Below are positions 8,076-15,874 of a DNA stretch of 64,000 nucleotides, one piece after another; the stretch's first letter is position 1, and each line of letters opens with the position of its first letter. A program made the position numbers and the translations under genes. The stretch comes from Rhodopseudomonas sp. BAL398. GTDB lineage: Bacteria > Pseudomonadota > Alphaproteobacteria > Rhizobiales > Xanthobacteraceae. The notes under the pieces are model-generated. The model saw nothing but the letters and a program-made list of their open reading frames with translations. It made no database searches and had not been told where the DNA came from. The stretch is from positions 1,860,001 through 1,924,000 of the forward strand of contig NZ_CP133111.1 of assembly GCF_033001325.1 (NCBI RefSeq), in the 5' to 3' direction.

Positions 8076-9284
8076 GTGGCAACATCACGCCCCATAGTCG
8101 TGGCCGGCGCCGGCATCGGCGGATTGACTGCGGCGCTGGCGCTGGCCGCCAACGGGTTCCGCGTTATCGTGCTGGAGAAGGCCGAACGGCTTGAGGAAGC
8201 CGGAGCTGGCCTGCAGCTGTCTCCGAATGCCAGCCGGGTGCTGATCGATCTCAACCTGATGCCCCGGCTGGCGCCGCGGGCTATCGTGCCCGAATCCGTC
8301 GCCATGATGAGCGCCCGCAGCGGCGGCGAGTTGGTGCGGCTGCCGCTCGGCGACGCCGCGACGGCGCGCGCCGGCGCGCCCTATTGGGTGATCCACCGCG
8401 CCGACCTGCAGGCGGCGCTGCAGGCCCAGGTCAACGCCACGCCGGCAATCGAGCTGCGGCTCGGCCACTGCTTCGAGGACGCCTCCAGCCATGCCGAGGG
8501 GATGTTGGTCGGGCACCGCCGCCACGCCGTGCGCCGTCAGGACTCGGCGCTGGCGCTGATCGGCGCCGACGGGATCTGGTCGAATGTGCGCGGCCAGCTG
8601 TTTCCCGCGGCCCAGCCGAGCTTCAGCGGGTTGATCGCCTGGCGCGGCACCATCGACGCCAATCAGATGCCGCGCGGCTTTCCGGCCGGCGGCGTGCAGT
8701 TGTGGATGGGATCGAACGCCCATCTGGTGACCTATCCGATCTCGGCGGGGCGGCAGATCAACATTGTGGCGATCGTTCCCGACAGCTGGAACCGGCCGGG
8801 CTGGAGCGCCCCCGGCGAGGCGGTGGAGATCCAGAGCCGTTTCCCCGCCACCCGGTGGCCCGCGGCGGCGCGGATGATGGTTGGCGCCGTCGGCAGCTGG
8901 CGCCGCTGGGCGCTGTTCGCGATGCCGGATGACGGGGTCTGGAGCCACGGCGCCACCGCTCTGCTCGGCGACGCCGCGCACGGCATGCTGCCATTCGCCG
9001 CGCAGGGCGCCGGCATGGCGATCGAGGATGCCGCCGTGCTAGCCAAATGCCTCGCCCAGAGCCATGGCCCATCGGCGGGCGGCGATGCCGTCGCGGCCGC
9101 GCTGCAGCGCTACGGCCAATTGCGCAAGGCGCGGGTCGGCCGGGTGCAACGCACCGCGCGGCAGAACGGCCTGATCTATCATCTCGGCGGCCCGGCGGCG
9201 CTGGCGCGCGACCTGGTGATGAAGCAACTCGGCGGCGCCCGGCTGCTGGCGCGGCAGGACTGGATCTACGACTGGCGGGTTTAG
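8076..9284 (+). CDS. FAD-dependent monooxygenase (salicylate hydroxylase-like)
   Basis: The 402-residue flavoprotein has the N-terminal Rossmann motif VVAGAGIGGLTAALALAANG and the EKAERLEEAGAGLQLSPNA segment typical of class A flavin monooxygenases. It also has the DG motif (LIGADGIWSNVR, near 165) and the second FAD motif LLGDAAHGMLPFAAQGAGMA near 295. The family hydroxylates aromatic substrates using NAD(P)H and O2. The substrate is not evident here. The start is GTG 8076, just after the zinc-finger gene stop, with ATG codons only further in. No membrane segment. Confidence 0.85.
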   Translation: MATSRPIVVAGAGIGGLTAALALAANGFRVIVLEKAERLEEAGAGLQLSPNASRVLIDLNLMPRLAPRAIVPESVAMMSARSGGELVRLPLGDAATARAGAPYWVIHRADLQAALQAQVNATPAIELRLGHCFEDASSHAEGMLVGHRRHAVRRQDSALALIGADGIWSNVRGQLFPAAQPSFSGLIAWRGTIDANQMPRGFPAGGVQLWMGSNAHLVTYPISAGRQINIVAIVPDSWNRPGWSAPGEAVEIQSRFPATRWPAAARMMVGAVGSWRRWALFAMPDDGVWSHGATALLGDAAHGMLPFAAQGAGMAIEDAAVLAKCLAQSHGPSAGGDAVAAALQRYGQLRKARVGRVQRTARQNGLIYHLGGPAALARDLVMKQLGGARLLARQDWIYDWRV

Positions 9285-9306
9285 GCCGCTGACCGGCGCG
9301 CGGCGC

Positions 9307-9786
9307 TCAGCGCCCGGATCGCCGCGCCGTCGCCGGAGAGGCCGGCCCTGGCTGACCGAGTTTGGGTCCGCCCGGTTTTGCCGCGGAAGCGGCCGCCGCG
9401 GCGGCATCCGACGCGGCCTGGTCGGCGTCGGTGCATTTGTTGTCGCGCCAGGCCTGTTCGGCGAGCCGGGCCTGGGCGCGAACGTTGATGTAATCGTTGC
9501 CATAGGCCACTTCCGCCACCACCGTTCCCCCGGTGCCGGTCTTGGCCTTGTCGATCAGCCCCTTCAAGTCAGCGGTGCGCTGATCCAGCACCTTGCGCGT
9601 GGCGGCGAGCCGCTTGCAGTCATACAGATTGAATTGCGCCGGATCGACGAAGGCGGCCGAGGCCGCGCTGTCGCCAATGGCGGCGCAACCGCCGAGCCCC
9701 AGCGCAACACCGAGCACGCTGGCCAACAGGACCGCCGTCGCGAGCCGACGCGGCGCGAAAGAACAATGGCGAAGAGAATCGATCAT
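9307..9786 (-). CDS. putative lipoprotein
   Basis: The 159-residue product starts MIDSLRHCSFAPRRLATAVL. It has a signal sequence ending in the lipobox LGLGGC at about residue 34, so lipid attachment at that Cys is likely. The mature part holds a YDCKRLAATRKVLDQRTADLK helical stretch and a second Cys (NKCTDAD). The tail is low-complexity, rich in Ala, Pro and Gly. Twin-Cys helical lipoproteins of this kind recur in Bradyrhizobium relatives, but I cannot name the family. ATG 9786 gives a proper signal peptide. The longer frame above it looks non-coding. Confidence 0.7.
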   Translation of the reverse strand: MIDSLRHCSFAPRRLATAVLLASVLGVALGLGGCAAIGDSAASAAFVDPAQFNLYDCKRLAATRKVLDQRTADLKGLIDKAKTGTGGTVVAEVAYGNDYINVRAQARLAEQAWRDNKCTDADQAASDAAAAAASAAKPGGPKLGQPGPASPATARRSGR

Positions 9787-10173
9787 GTCGCTCGCTAGCC
9801 GAACGGGGTGAATTGGCGTGAGACCACGCCTGGATGACCGCATTGAGGCCAAAACCGGCCGCAAGACAAGGGGCGGCTGCAATCGACCCGATGGACCGCT
9901 CGATTGGCGCCCCGCCGCAGCCATGACCTTCGGGCAATTGCCGCCTTGGCGACACTTCGCCGCCGCCCGCTTGGTGCGGCATCGACGGCGCCCCGTCCTG
10001 GTGGCGGCCCCCACGGGCTCGCTCACCGCAAGCACGCCGCGCCCGAGCCCACCGTGGTGTTGTTGATCGCGTCCGAAATCCTCATTACCTTCGCTCGCGT
10101 CCAGCCCGACCAGAGACCCGACCACGCAGCCGCCCGTCCGCCGATCCCGCCCGCCTCCGATAGGACCGACGCA
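9787..10173. other. intergenic, no gene seen
   Basis: This 387-bp gap separates the divergent lipoprotein and universal stress protein genes. Open frames cross it on both strands but none has a plausible start or conserved-looking product. It should hold both promoters. I could not identify a clear operator. Confidence 0.5.
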
Positions 10174-10602
10174 ATGCACAAGATCCTCGTGGCCTATGAT
10201 GGCTCCGCCAATGCCAACCGCGCGCTGGACTGGGTCATCGGAATGGCCGGGGACAAGGTTCCGATCGAACTGGCGCTGGTCTACGCCCACCCCGAGCCGG
10301 CGCTGTATGGCGAGATCGCCGTCTATGTCTCAAAGGACAAGATGGACGAGCTGCAGCGCAACCACGGCAAGGACATCCTGCAGCCGGCGATCGACAAGCT
10401 GAACGCCGCCGGCCTCCCCTTCACCACCGAGGTGCTGACCGGCGACACCGCGCAGCGCATCGTCACGCGCGCCGACGAACTGCACTGCGACTCCATCGTG
10501 ATGGGCACCCACGGCCGCAGCGCGATCGGCAATCTGGTGCTGGGATCAGTCGCCAACAAGGTGGTGCATCTCAGCAAGCTGCCGGTGACGCTGGTGAAGT
10601 AA
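10174..10602 (+). CDS. universal stress protein (UspA family)
   Basis: The 142-residue protein starts MHKILVAYDGSANANRALDW. It ends with the ATP-binding signature of the Usp fold, GTHGRSAIGNLVLGSVANKV (G-x2-G-x9-G-S). A single Usp domain of normal length fills the protein, which should be a cytoplasmic dimer. Proteins with this signature usually bind ATP. The physiological role varies. It is monocistronic here, and the accessory genes starting at 10.7 kb follow. Confidence 0.9.
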   Translation: MHKILVAYDGSANANRALDWVIGMAGDKVPIELALVYAHPEPALYGEIAVYVSKDKMDELQRNHGKDILQPAIDKLNAAGLPFTTEVLTGDTAQRIVTRADELHCDSIVMGTHGRSAIGNLVLGSVANKVVHLSKLPVTLVK

Positions 10603-10733
10603 CTGAAACATCCATCGCGGCACCCCCGACACAGGAAGATCCCGGTCTGGACGTTGCAGAGCCGCCACGGAGGTTGGGTAAGCTGCGCTCTCAGATCCGT
10701 GGCAAACAATCCCGAATGTGGTATGCTTCAGCC

Positions 10734-10949
10734 ATGCCAAAGCAAGAACGACCAGCCGGGAAGAGTGGCGCCAGAAAAGTCGCCAAGGCTGGCTTTGTGC
10801 TTGGCCACGCGCGTTTTAGCAAGATCAGCGCCGTCGAAGGAATCCGGCTTTCGCCCGCGATGAAGGAGCGCGCCGCCGACGCCAAACAGCAAGGCCTATC
10901 GGCTGACGAATACCGCCGCACGATCGTGCAGAGCCACCGCAAAGGCTAA
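10734..10949 (+). CDS. Fic-associated antitoxin-like protein
   Basis: The 71-residue protein starts MPKQERPAGKSGARK. It contains FSKISAVEGIRLSPAMKER, followed by the helical end GLSADEYRRTIVQSHRKG. Small proteins with this 'FxKISAVEGIxLS' core are encoded directly upstream of Fic-domain genes in many alphaproteobacteria and are taken to be their antitoxins. The EG pair recalls the inhibitory [ST]xxxE[GN] motif of Fic antitoxins, but the spacing here (S-A-V-E-G) is one residue short, so I do not claim that motif. The frame is intact. The fic gene 11 bp downstream is not, so the antitoxin has no local partner. Assignment rests on context and recall of the family. Confidence 0.65.
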   Translation: MPKQERPAGKSGARKVAKAGFVLGHARFSKISAVEGIRLSPAMKERAADAKQQGLSADEYRRTIVQSHRKG

Positions 10950-10960
10950 GCGGCAATCGC

Positions 10961-11103
10961 ATGTACGATGCGGTTGACGATCCCTACACTTACGAGAATT
11001 CAACGGTTGGCTTGACCCTGATGCGATGCTCCAGGCCATGATCGCGAGTTTCAACGGCGACGAAAAGCAACTAACAGCGATCATCAGAGAGCTGGCTGAA
11101 TGA
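10961..11103 (+). pseudogene. fic toxin gene, internally deleted remnant
   Basis: The first 16 codons read MYDAVDDPYTYENSTV, the standard N-terminus of a Fic-domain protein. Right after codon 16 (11008) the sequence jumps to what looks like a Fic C-terminus, LDPDAMLQAMIASFNGDEKQ, ending TAIIRELAE and TGA at 11101-11103. That part is in a different frame, read from 11011. The core, including the catalytic HPFxxGNGR motif, is missing. About 150-180 codons are gone if the family length of near 200 residues applied. In frame zero the ORF stops at 11041 after 26 codons. Fic enzymes transfer AMP to target proteins, and this copy cannot. Confidence 0.7.
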
Positions 11104-11111
11104 GTCGGGAG

Positions 11112-11204
11112 TGGTGCGGACGGCGGGAATCGAACCCGCACGACGTTGCCATCGAGGGATTTTAAGTCCAAATGCGCCTAGCACCTCGGTAAAATGACCG
11201 TCGT
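11112..11204 (-). tRNA. degenerate tRNA-Leu(UAA)-like sequence, probable pseudo-tRNA
   Basis: Read on the minus strand, the 3' half is a good tRNA. It has an anticodon loop CTTAAAA (UAA), a short variable arm, a T-arm GCGGG-TTCGATT-CCCGC, an acceptor 3' strand CGTCCGC, a discriminator A and an encoded CCA at 11112-11114. The 5' half is poor. The expected GCGGACG acceptor strand is absent, the D-arm is only loosely recognisable, and the anticodon stem has two mismatches. There is no intron, unlike the intact tRNA-Leu at 14.1 kb. It is either a decayed tRNA-Leu or a mobile-element tRNA fragment. Confidence 0.5.
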
Positions 11205-11237
11205 TTTAAAAGGTACGCGGTTATCCTTTTGCCTAAG

Positions 11238-11345
11238 CTAGCAGGCTGTCGAAAACGAGAACAATGTTCACGGCCCGATTCCATTTCATTCTCGCCATGA
11301 TTCCGATGTATTCACGTCGAAATCGACTTTTCAACAGCCTGCTAG
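11238..11345. mobile_element. MITE-like element with terminal inverted repeats
   Basis: The left end (11242 onward) CAGGCTGTCGAAAAC and the right end, reverse-complemented, CAGGCTGTTGAAAAG are inverted repeats. They bound a 100-bp sequence with no coding capacity. Both sides carry CTAG (11238-11241 and 11342-11345), either a 4-bp target duplication or part of the ends. The end sequence resembles termini of full insertion sequences that start CAGGCTGTTGAAAA, so a transposase in trans is likely. The right CTAG supplies the stop codon of the neighbouring DUF4062 gene. Confidence 0.65.
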
Positions 11346-13816
11346 TCAAATACCGGACAACTCTCAGGCCAGTCCTTGGTGATAGCTTTGGTCGCAGCCA
11401 ACTTTGCTCCATCCTTCGGCACGGAAACGCCAAGATCGAGCCAATGAACTACATTATAGTAACGGTGGCCGTCGCTCCCCACATATTCTTTAAGAAGTTG
11501 AGCCAGACGCGTCTTTGAGAAAGTGCGCACGGCTTTGAGTGCGCATGCCTTTCGTACACTGTCATCCTCATCAAGAAAGAGTTTTTTGAGTTGAGCGTCG
11601 GTGAGATTCCTATAGCTCGACTCTGAGATTTCAATGATCAGGCGTGCCAGCAAGCTCTTGGGCATCTGCTGCTCGAGCAGTTCTGCAAGCCTTTTTTTGC
11701 CGATGGCGTACATCGCTTTTGCGGCTGACCGGTATTTTGCGCCATGATCTGCGCCGAGCAGCGAGGTACCAGCCTCGCTCCTCCCGGCAGCAGCAATAAT
11801 AAGCGGTATATCCTGCCATTCGCCATGTTTTTGCAAATATTCCACATCGTGACGGGAATAATCGACGAAATTGCTTTCAAGCGCGTTGCGGACCAGCTTC
11901 AGGTGCTCCGCACCACCTGCTTTGCAGACAATATCAAGGGCCTGCCGCGTGAACCCCTTACGGAGAAAATCTCCGAGCCCCTGGGTATCTTTGACCAGTT
12001 GATTGTCCTCTCCATAACGAGAGGCCATTTCAGCAACCGCTTTGGCAAAATCTCGATGGAACTGATCTTCGATTAGACTCGTCAATTGTTGTGGCTGGCG
12101 GGCGAACTGCCTCTGCAGCAATGCCAACCGAACATCCCGCTGAAAAACCGACTCGTTTGCCGCAAGAACCCCAAGCTCTGCGTCAGTTTTCGCTGCCAAT
12201 ATGGTCTCTCTGAACTTTGCAAACTGGCGTCCGCCGGATTGCGCGCCGGGACCGCCAAGGATTCCGCTGCCCGTCTGCCTCAAGAGTATCGATTGGGCCT
12301 GTTCCTCTGTGAATGTCCTGCCGCTATCTGCCAAAGCTCTCAGAGCGACATACCGGACGTCCTCATCCGTATCGGAAAGAAGTCGTTCGGCATCGCTTAC
12401 GGTGAGTTTGCCGCGCTTCGCCAGAATCGTCGCGGTAATCCTTCGGACTGACGCGCTGCGGTGGCTAGTCCCTTCAACAAGAATCTCCTCGTCAAAAGCG
12501 ACATCTTTCTCAAATACGCACGCTAGAAGTTGTCGATCGACGGAATCCGGCTGTAGCTCGTAAAGGGCCCTGATGGCCTGCTCGCGCCCCTGCCGCAGAT
12601 TGATTCGAAGGATGGCGTCAACGCTTGCGCTGCGCGTCTGATAGTTGGTGCGGTCGAATTCTTCTTTGATGCTAGGAACATCCTCGGGAAGGCCGCAGTC
12701 AGCCAGATAGGCTAAAGCGGCGCTCTTTTGCTCGCTCTGCGTATCCTTGTTGAGCCATCTTTGCAAAAAAAACTCGCGCGGCCATTCCTTGGAAATTGGC
12801 AGCGGCTCCTCGATCAGTCGCGCGGCCAATAGAGCGTTCGCCTGAATACGATGTCCATCCTTGAAAATAGAAAACAAGCATAACAGGCCTCGCTCGAAGC
12901 CATCGACATCCATATACCAGTGCCAGAGAGGAACGTTTTCCGAAGTTAAATTTTCAAGGCCGCTGCGAACAAGCCCGAAATTCTCACGACGGTCGAGGGT
13001 CAGCACGGAGCGTTGCGCGAAGAGCAAGTTCGCATCGTGCGCCCCGATAGTCGTATCATCATTTCCCGGTTCCTTGACCGTGGTCGCTACAAGTCGGAGG
13101 CGCGCCACCTCGATCGCAGTGTAGTTGTCGGCCGACGATTCTGCGGCAGTCAAAAATGTGCGCAAAAATCGCGCGGTTTCGCCCGCGATGGATGGATCGC
13201 GCGCGGGCTGTTCTTCGTCCTGCATCACCTGTTGCGGTTCGGTCGGCGTTGCTTGCGTCTCGTTCGATAGTTTTTGCGATTCGGCATTGCGAAGCTTCTG
13301 AACGTAGGAGGTAATGCTGGCACGCACCTTTCCTTCAAACTCGCTGAGGTCTTTGAACGGTACGAAGAGAATTTCCTTCTCCGCAATCACCTTCTCCCGG
13401 AATGCGACGACCTTCTTCAGTTCCTCGCCGGGATCACGAAGCAATTCCTTGTCGACCTCCTTGAAAAACAGTGCGAGTTCGGGCCGACCAGCCGAGCGGC
13501 GGCTTGTGAGGGAAGTTTCAAATTCTTCTTCGAAGCCAGAGGTAAATGGTCCGGATTTGCTGGGCGGCGTCCCCCAGCGTTTCCAAATCATGCCGATGAC
13601 GAGTTCACAGCGTTCGAGGTCTTGATTTATGGTCGCCTGCGGGCGACCGTATTGGGAAATGGTGTCTTCCCAGCCGATTAGCTCCACATGGTAGCCTAAA
13701 GAATCGGCCCAAAGCTTGTTGAACTCATCGACGACTGCCTTTGCGGCGCGCCGCTCGTCCTGTAGATCACCGGGTGATGCTAAAAAGACTCTTATAATCT
13801 TGCGGGTATCAGGCAT
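11342..13816 (-). CDS. DUF4062 domain protein with HEAT-like repeats
   Basis: The 824-residue protein begins MPDTRKIIRVFLASPGDLQD. The motif VFLASPGDLQDERRAA and the segment INQDLERCELVIGMIWKRWG mark an N-terminal DUF4062 domain (about 5-150), a Rossmann/TIR-like module often joined to NTPase domains in putative defence proteins. No P-loop is visible. From about 300 the sequence is helical with HEAT-like units (SVRRITATILAKRGKLTVSD, DEDVRYVALRALADSG, DDSVRKACALKAVRTF). The last unit ends close to the C-terminus. Base composition is clearly less GC-rich than the neighbours. ATG 13816 has AAAGG upstream, and a TTG at 13831 is possible. The gene starts 24 nt after the CCA of tRNA-Leu on the same strand. 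Transferred cargo is likely. Function unknown. Confidence 0.75.
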   Translation of the reverse strand: MPDTRKIIRVFLASPGDLQDERRAAKAVVDEFNKLWADSLGYHVELIGWEDTISQYGRPQATINQDLERCELVIGMIWKRWGTPPSKSGPFTSGFEEEFETSLTSRRSAGRPELALFFKEVDKELLRDPGEELKKVVAFREKVIAEKEILFVPFKDLSEFEGKVRASITSYVQKLRNAESQKLSNETQATPTEPQQVMQDEEQPARDPSIAGETARFLRTFLTAAESSADNYTAIEVARLRLVATTVKEPGNDDTTIGAHDANLLFAQRSVLTLDRRENFGLVRSGLENLTSENVPLWHWYMDVDGFERGLLCLFSIFKDGHRIQANALLAARLIEEPLPISKEWPREFFLQRWLNKDTQSEQKSAALAYLADCGLPEDVPSIKEEFDRTNYQTRSASVDAILRINLRQGREQAIRALYELQPDSVDRQLLACVFEKDVAFDEEILVEGTSHRSASVRRITATILAKRGKLTVSDAERLLSDTDEDVRYVALRALADSGRTFTEEQAQSILLRQTGSGILGGPGAQSGGRQFAKFRETILAAKTDAELGVLAANESVFQRDVRLALLQRQFARQPQQLTSLIEDQFHRDFAKAVAEMASRYGEDNQLVKDTQGLGDFLRKGFTRQALDIVCKAGGAEHLKLVRNALESNFVDYSRHDVEYLQKHGEWQDIPLIIAAAGRSEAGTSLLGADHGAKYRSAAKAMYAIGKKRLAELLEQQMPKSLLARLIIEISESSYRNLTDAQLKKLFLDEDDSVRKACALKAVRTFSKTRLAQLLKEYVGSDGHRYYNVVHWLDLGVSVPKDGAKLAATKAITKDWPESCPVFD

Positions 13817-13839
13817 CCAAGGCCTTTGCAAAGTGATAG

Positions 13840-14164
13840 TGGTGCGGGCGGCCGGGATCGAACCGGCACAGGCCTTTCGGCCCGAGGGATTTTCTTACCA
13901 ACCACGGCTTTCGCCGCCTCGCCTCGTGCAAGCGCTGCATGTCGGCGCGTTTGGGGTCTGGACTATACCTTCACCGTAGCGTTCGCGCCTTAGGTGCTGC
14001 CCGTCTAGTCTCTACACCTTCCCAAGGCGAATTCATGCCTGGGGCTTGGCTCGGGATTGCCTGTAACCGGTTTCCCCGAATTTGAGCAGTTCTACGCCAT
14101 GGATTTCCCCATGGGCACTCAAGTCGTTCAAGTCCCTTGCGTCTACCAGTTTCGCCACGCCCGC
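13840..14164 (-). tRNA. tRNA-Leu(UAA) interrupted by a group I intron
   Basis: Exon 1 (14164-14130) has acceptor GCGGGCG, a D-arm with GGTAGACGC and the anticodon 5' stem AGGGA followed by CUU. Exon 2 (13893-13840) resumes with AAAATCCCT, a long variable arm GGGCCGAAAGGCC typical of class II tRNA, the T-arm GCCGG-TTCGATC-CCGGC, the acceptor strand CGCCCGC, discriminator A and encoded CCA. Joining the exons gives the loop CUUAAAA, anticodon UAA, with perfect 5-bp anticodon and 7-bp acceptor stems. The spliced tRNA is 89 nt with CCA. It reads leucine UUA and UUG codons. No other intact tRNA is seen in the window. Confidence 0.92.
13894..14129 (-). ncRNA. group I intron in tRNA-Leu(UAA)
   Basis: The 236-nt insert lies between U34 and A35 of the anticodon. 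That is the position used by the cyanobacterial tRNA-Leu(UAA) intron. Core elements occur in order on the minus strand: P (TTCGGGGAAACC), Q (AATCCCGAGCCAAGC, 14058-14044), R (GTGTAGAGACTAGACGGG, 14017-14000) and S (AAGGTATAGTCC, 13971-13960). The exon end ACUU pairs with intron GAGU, leaving the U-G wobble of P1 at the 5' splice site, and the last intron base is G. No homing-endonuclease frame is present. Self-splicing is predicted from these features, not shown. Confidence 0.92.
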
Positions 14165-14458
14165 ACTGTGGAGCACCCTAGCAACCGAGAGGTAGTGCGC
14201 CAATGGAAACCTTGGCGCCTACTCTTGCCGCCCGCTCCCATCCCCGGCCAGCGGCCGGCAATGCCCGAACCGGCGCCAGGATGCTGCTTTCATAGTCGAG
14301 TGTGCCGCGCAAAGCAAAGCGGCCCTGCGCCGGCGCGCTTTGACAAGCGCGCCGGAATTCAGTTCGATGCCAATTATTCGCAGCAACGGCCGGCTGTCCC
14401 GGTCGCGCCGCGCCCGCCAGCCGTGATCCCGCAGCCGTCGCTGCCACCGAGAGGCCCC

Positions 14459-15631
14459 ATGCCCAATATCGACCTGATCGACAGCTATGCGGACGAATTG
14501 ACCGCAATCCGCCGCGACCTGCATGCCCATCCGGAGATCGGCTTCGAGGAGGTGCGCACCTCCGGCATCGTCGCCGACAAGCTGACCGGATGGGGCATCG
14601 AGGTGCATCGCGGCCTCGGCGGCACCGGCGTGGTCGGCGTGCTGAAGGGCAAGGGCTCGGGCGGCAAGCGGATCGGCCTGCGCGCCGACATGGACGCGCT
14701 GCCGATGGAGGAAAAAACCAATCTGAAATGGCGTTCGACCATTCCGGGCCGGTTTCACGGCTGCGGCCATGATGGCCACACCACGATGCTGCTCGGCACC
14801 GCGCGCTATCTCGCCGCCACCCGTGATTTCGACGGCATTGTGCATTTCATCTTCCAGCCGGCCGAGGAAGGCCTCGGCGGCGCCCGCGCCATGATCAAGG
14901 ACGGCTTGTTCCAGCAATTTCCCTGCGACGAAATTTACGGGTTGCACAACGCGCCCGATCTCAATCATGGCGAGGTCGCGGTCCTGCCCGGACCGGCGAT
15001 GGCGGCGGCGGATTTCTTCGACATCACCATCACCGGCTATGGCGCCCATGGGGCGATGCCGGAGCGCTCCAAGGATCCGGTGGTGATCGCGATGACGCTG
15101 GGCCAGGCAATGCAGAGCATCGTCAGCCGCAATGTCGATCCGCTGCAGGCCGCGGTGCTGTCGATCACCCAGATCCATTCCGGCTCCGCCTATAATGTGA
15201 TCCCCGGCGAGGCCAAATTGTGCGGCACGGTTCGCTGCTTCGATGAAAAGATCCGGATGCAGATCCGCGAGCGGATGCACAAGCTCGCCGCCGGCATCGC
15301 GCTGGCCTTCGACGTCGAGATCAAGGTCGAGATCCGCGACGGCTTCAGCGTGCTGATCAACGAGCAGGCGCAGAGCGACGTCGTCGCCGAAGTGGCCAAG
15401 ACCGTGGTCGGCGCCGACAACGTCATCACCCGGACCCAGCCCAAAATGGGCTCCGAGGATTTCGCCGACATGCTGCTCGCGGTGCCCGGCGCCTATTTCT
15501 GGCTCGGCCATGACGGCTCGGTGCCGGTGCACAATCCGGGCTATGTGCTCGACGACAAGATGCTGCCGATCGGCGCCTCGATGTTCGCCCGCATCATCGA
15601 AACCCGGCTGCCGATCGGTGCCCGGATCTGA
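14459..15631 (+). CDS. M20 family amidohydrolase (hippurate hydrolase-like)
   Basis: The 390-residue protein starts MPNIDLIDSYADELTAIRRD. It carries the M20D peptidase/amidohydrolase signature: DLHAHPEIGFEE, RADMDALPMEE, HGCGHDGHTTML (metal-binding Cys/His), FIFQPAEEGLGGA, a GYGAHGAMPER dimerisation-domain segment and MGSEDFADML near the C-terminus. The family cleaves N-acyl amino acids, hippurate or related amides using two metal ions. GAGAGG precedes ATG 14459. The open frame continues upstream into the tRNA but that part is not coding. It stands alone with an enoyl-CoA hydratase-like gene downstream. Substrate undetermined. Confidence 0.88.
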   Translation: MPNIDLIDSYADELTAIRRDLHAHPEIGFEEVRTSGIVADKLTGWGIEVHRGLGGTGVVGVLKGKGSGGKRIGLRADMDALPMEEKTNLKWRSTIPGRFHGCGHDGHTTMLLGTARYLAATRDFDGIVHFIFQPAEEGLGGARAMIKDGLFQQFPCDEIYGLHNAPDLNHGEVAVLPGPAMAAADFFDITITGYGAHGAMPERSKDPVVIAMTLGQAMQSIVSRNVDPLQAAVLSITQIHSGSAYNVIPGEAKLCGTVRCFDEKIRMQIRERMHKLAAGIALAFDVEIKVEIRDGFSVLINEQAQSDVVAEVAKTVVGADNVITRTQPKMGSEDFADMLLAVPGAYFWLGHDGSVPVHNPGYVLDDKMLPIGASMFARIIETRLPIGARI

Positions 15632-15709
15632 CGGCGACCTGCGGCCTCATTGCCGCGACGCCACCCGGTTCTTGATCGTGAACCGCGATGTCGTACAACA
15701 ACCACCGGC

Positions 15710-15822
15710 GTCATTCCGGGGCGCGCCCAGCGCCAGCTGGGCGCGAACCCGGAATCTCGCGGTCTGACCGCAGCGCGCGAGTCCGGGGGCGCTTGGCCTG
15801 CGGACGCGCGCCCCCGGACTGA
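15710..15822. repeat. dispersed palindromic repeat pair
   Basis: The block begins TCATTCCGGGGCGCGC and contains GCGCCAGCTGGGCGC and the segment GCGCGAACCCGGAATC. A second GC palindrome (TCCGGGGGCG...CGCCCCCGGA) follows. The same family occurs at 24232-24358. Typical intergenic repeat of this bacterial family, with no coding potential. Confidence 0.7.
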
Positions 15823-15874
15823 CGAACTTCAACGACAACAAACAACAAACAAGAAACCCAGGAAGGAAATATCG

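Noticed and set aside
10734-10949. Exact Fic-inhibitory motif in the antitoxin
   Set aside because: The expected [ST]xxxE[GN] spacing is not met. The residue four before Glu is Ile, so only similarity is claimed.
11112-13893. Simple attL/attR pair flanking the DUF4062 gene
   Set aside because: The two tRNA 3' ends share only short blocks (for example AAAATCCCTCG) and differ in the variable arm and T-stem. No integrase gene is present, so a clean site-specific integration is not supported.
14165-14458. N-terminal extension of the M20 amidohydrolase
   Set aside because: The frame is open back into the tRNA, but residues before MPNIDL are Pro/Arg-rich and do not resemble the family. The ATG at 14459 has a ribosome site.
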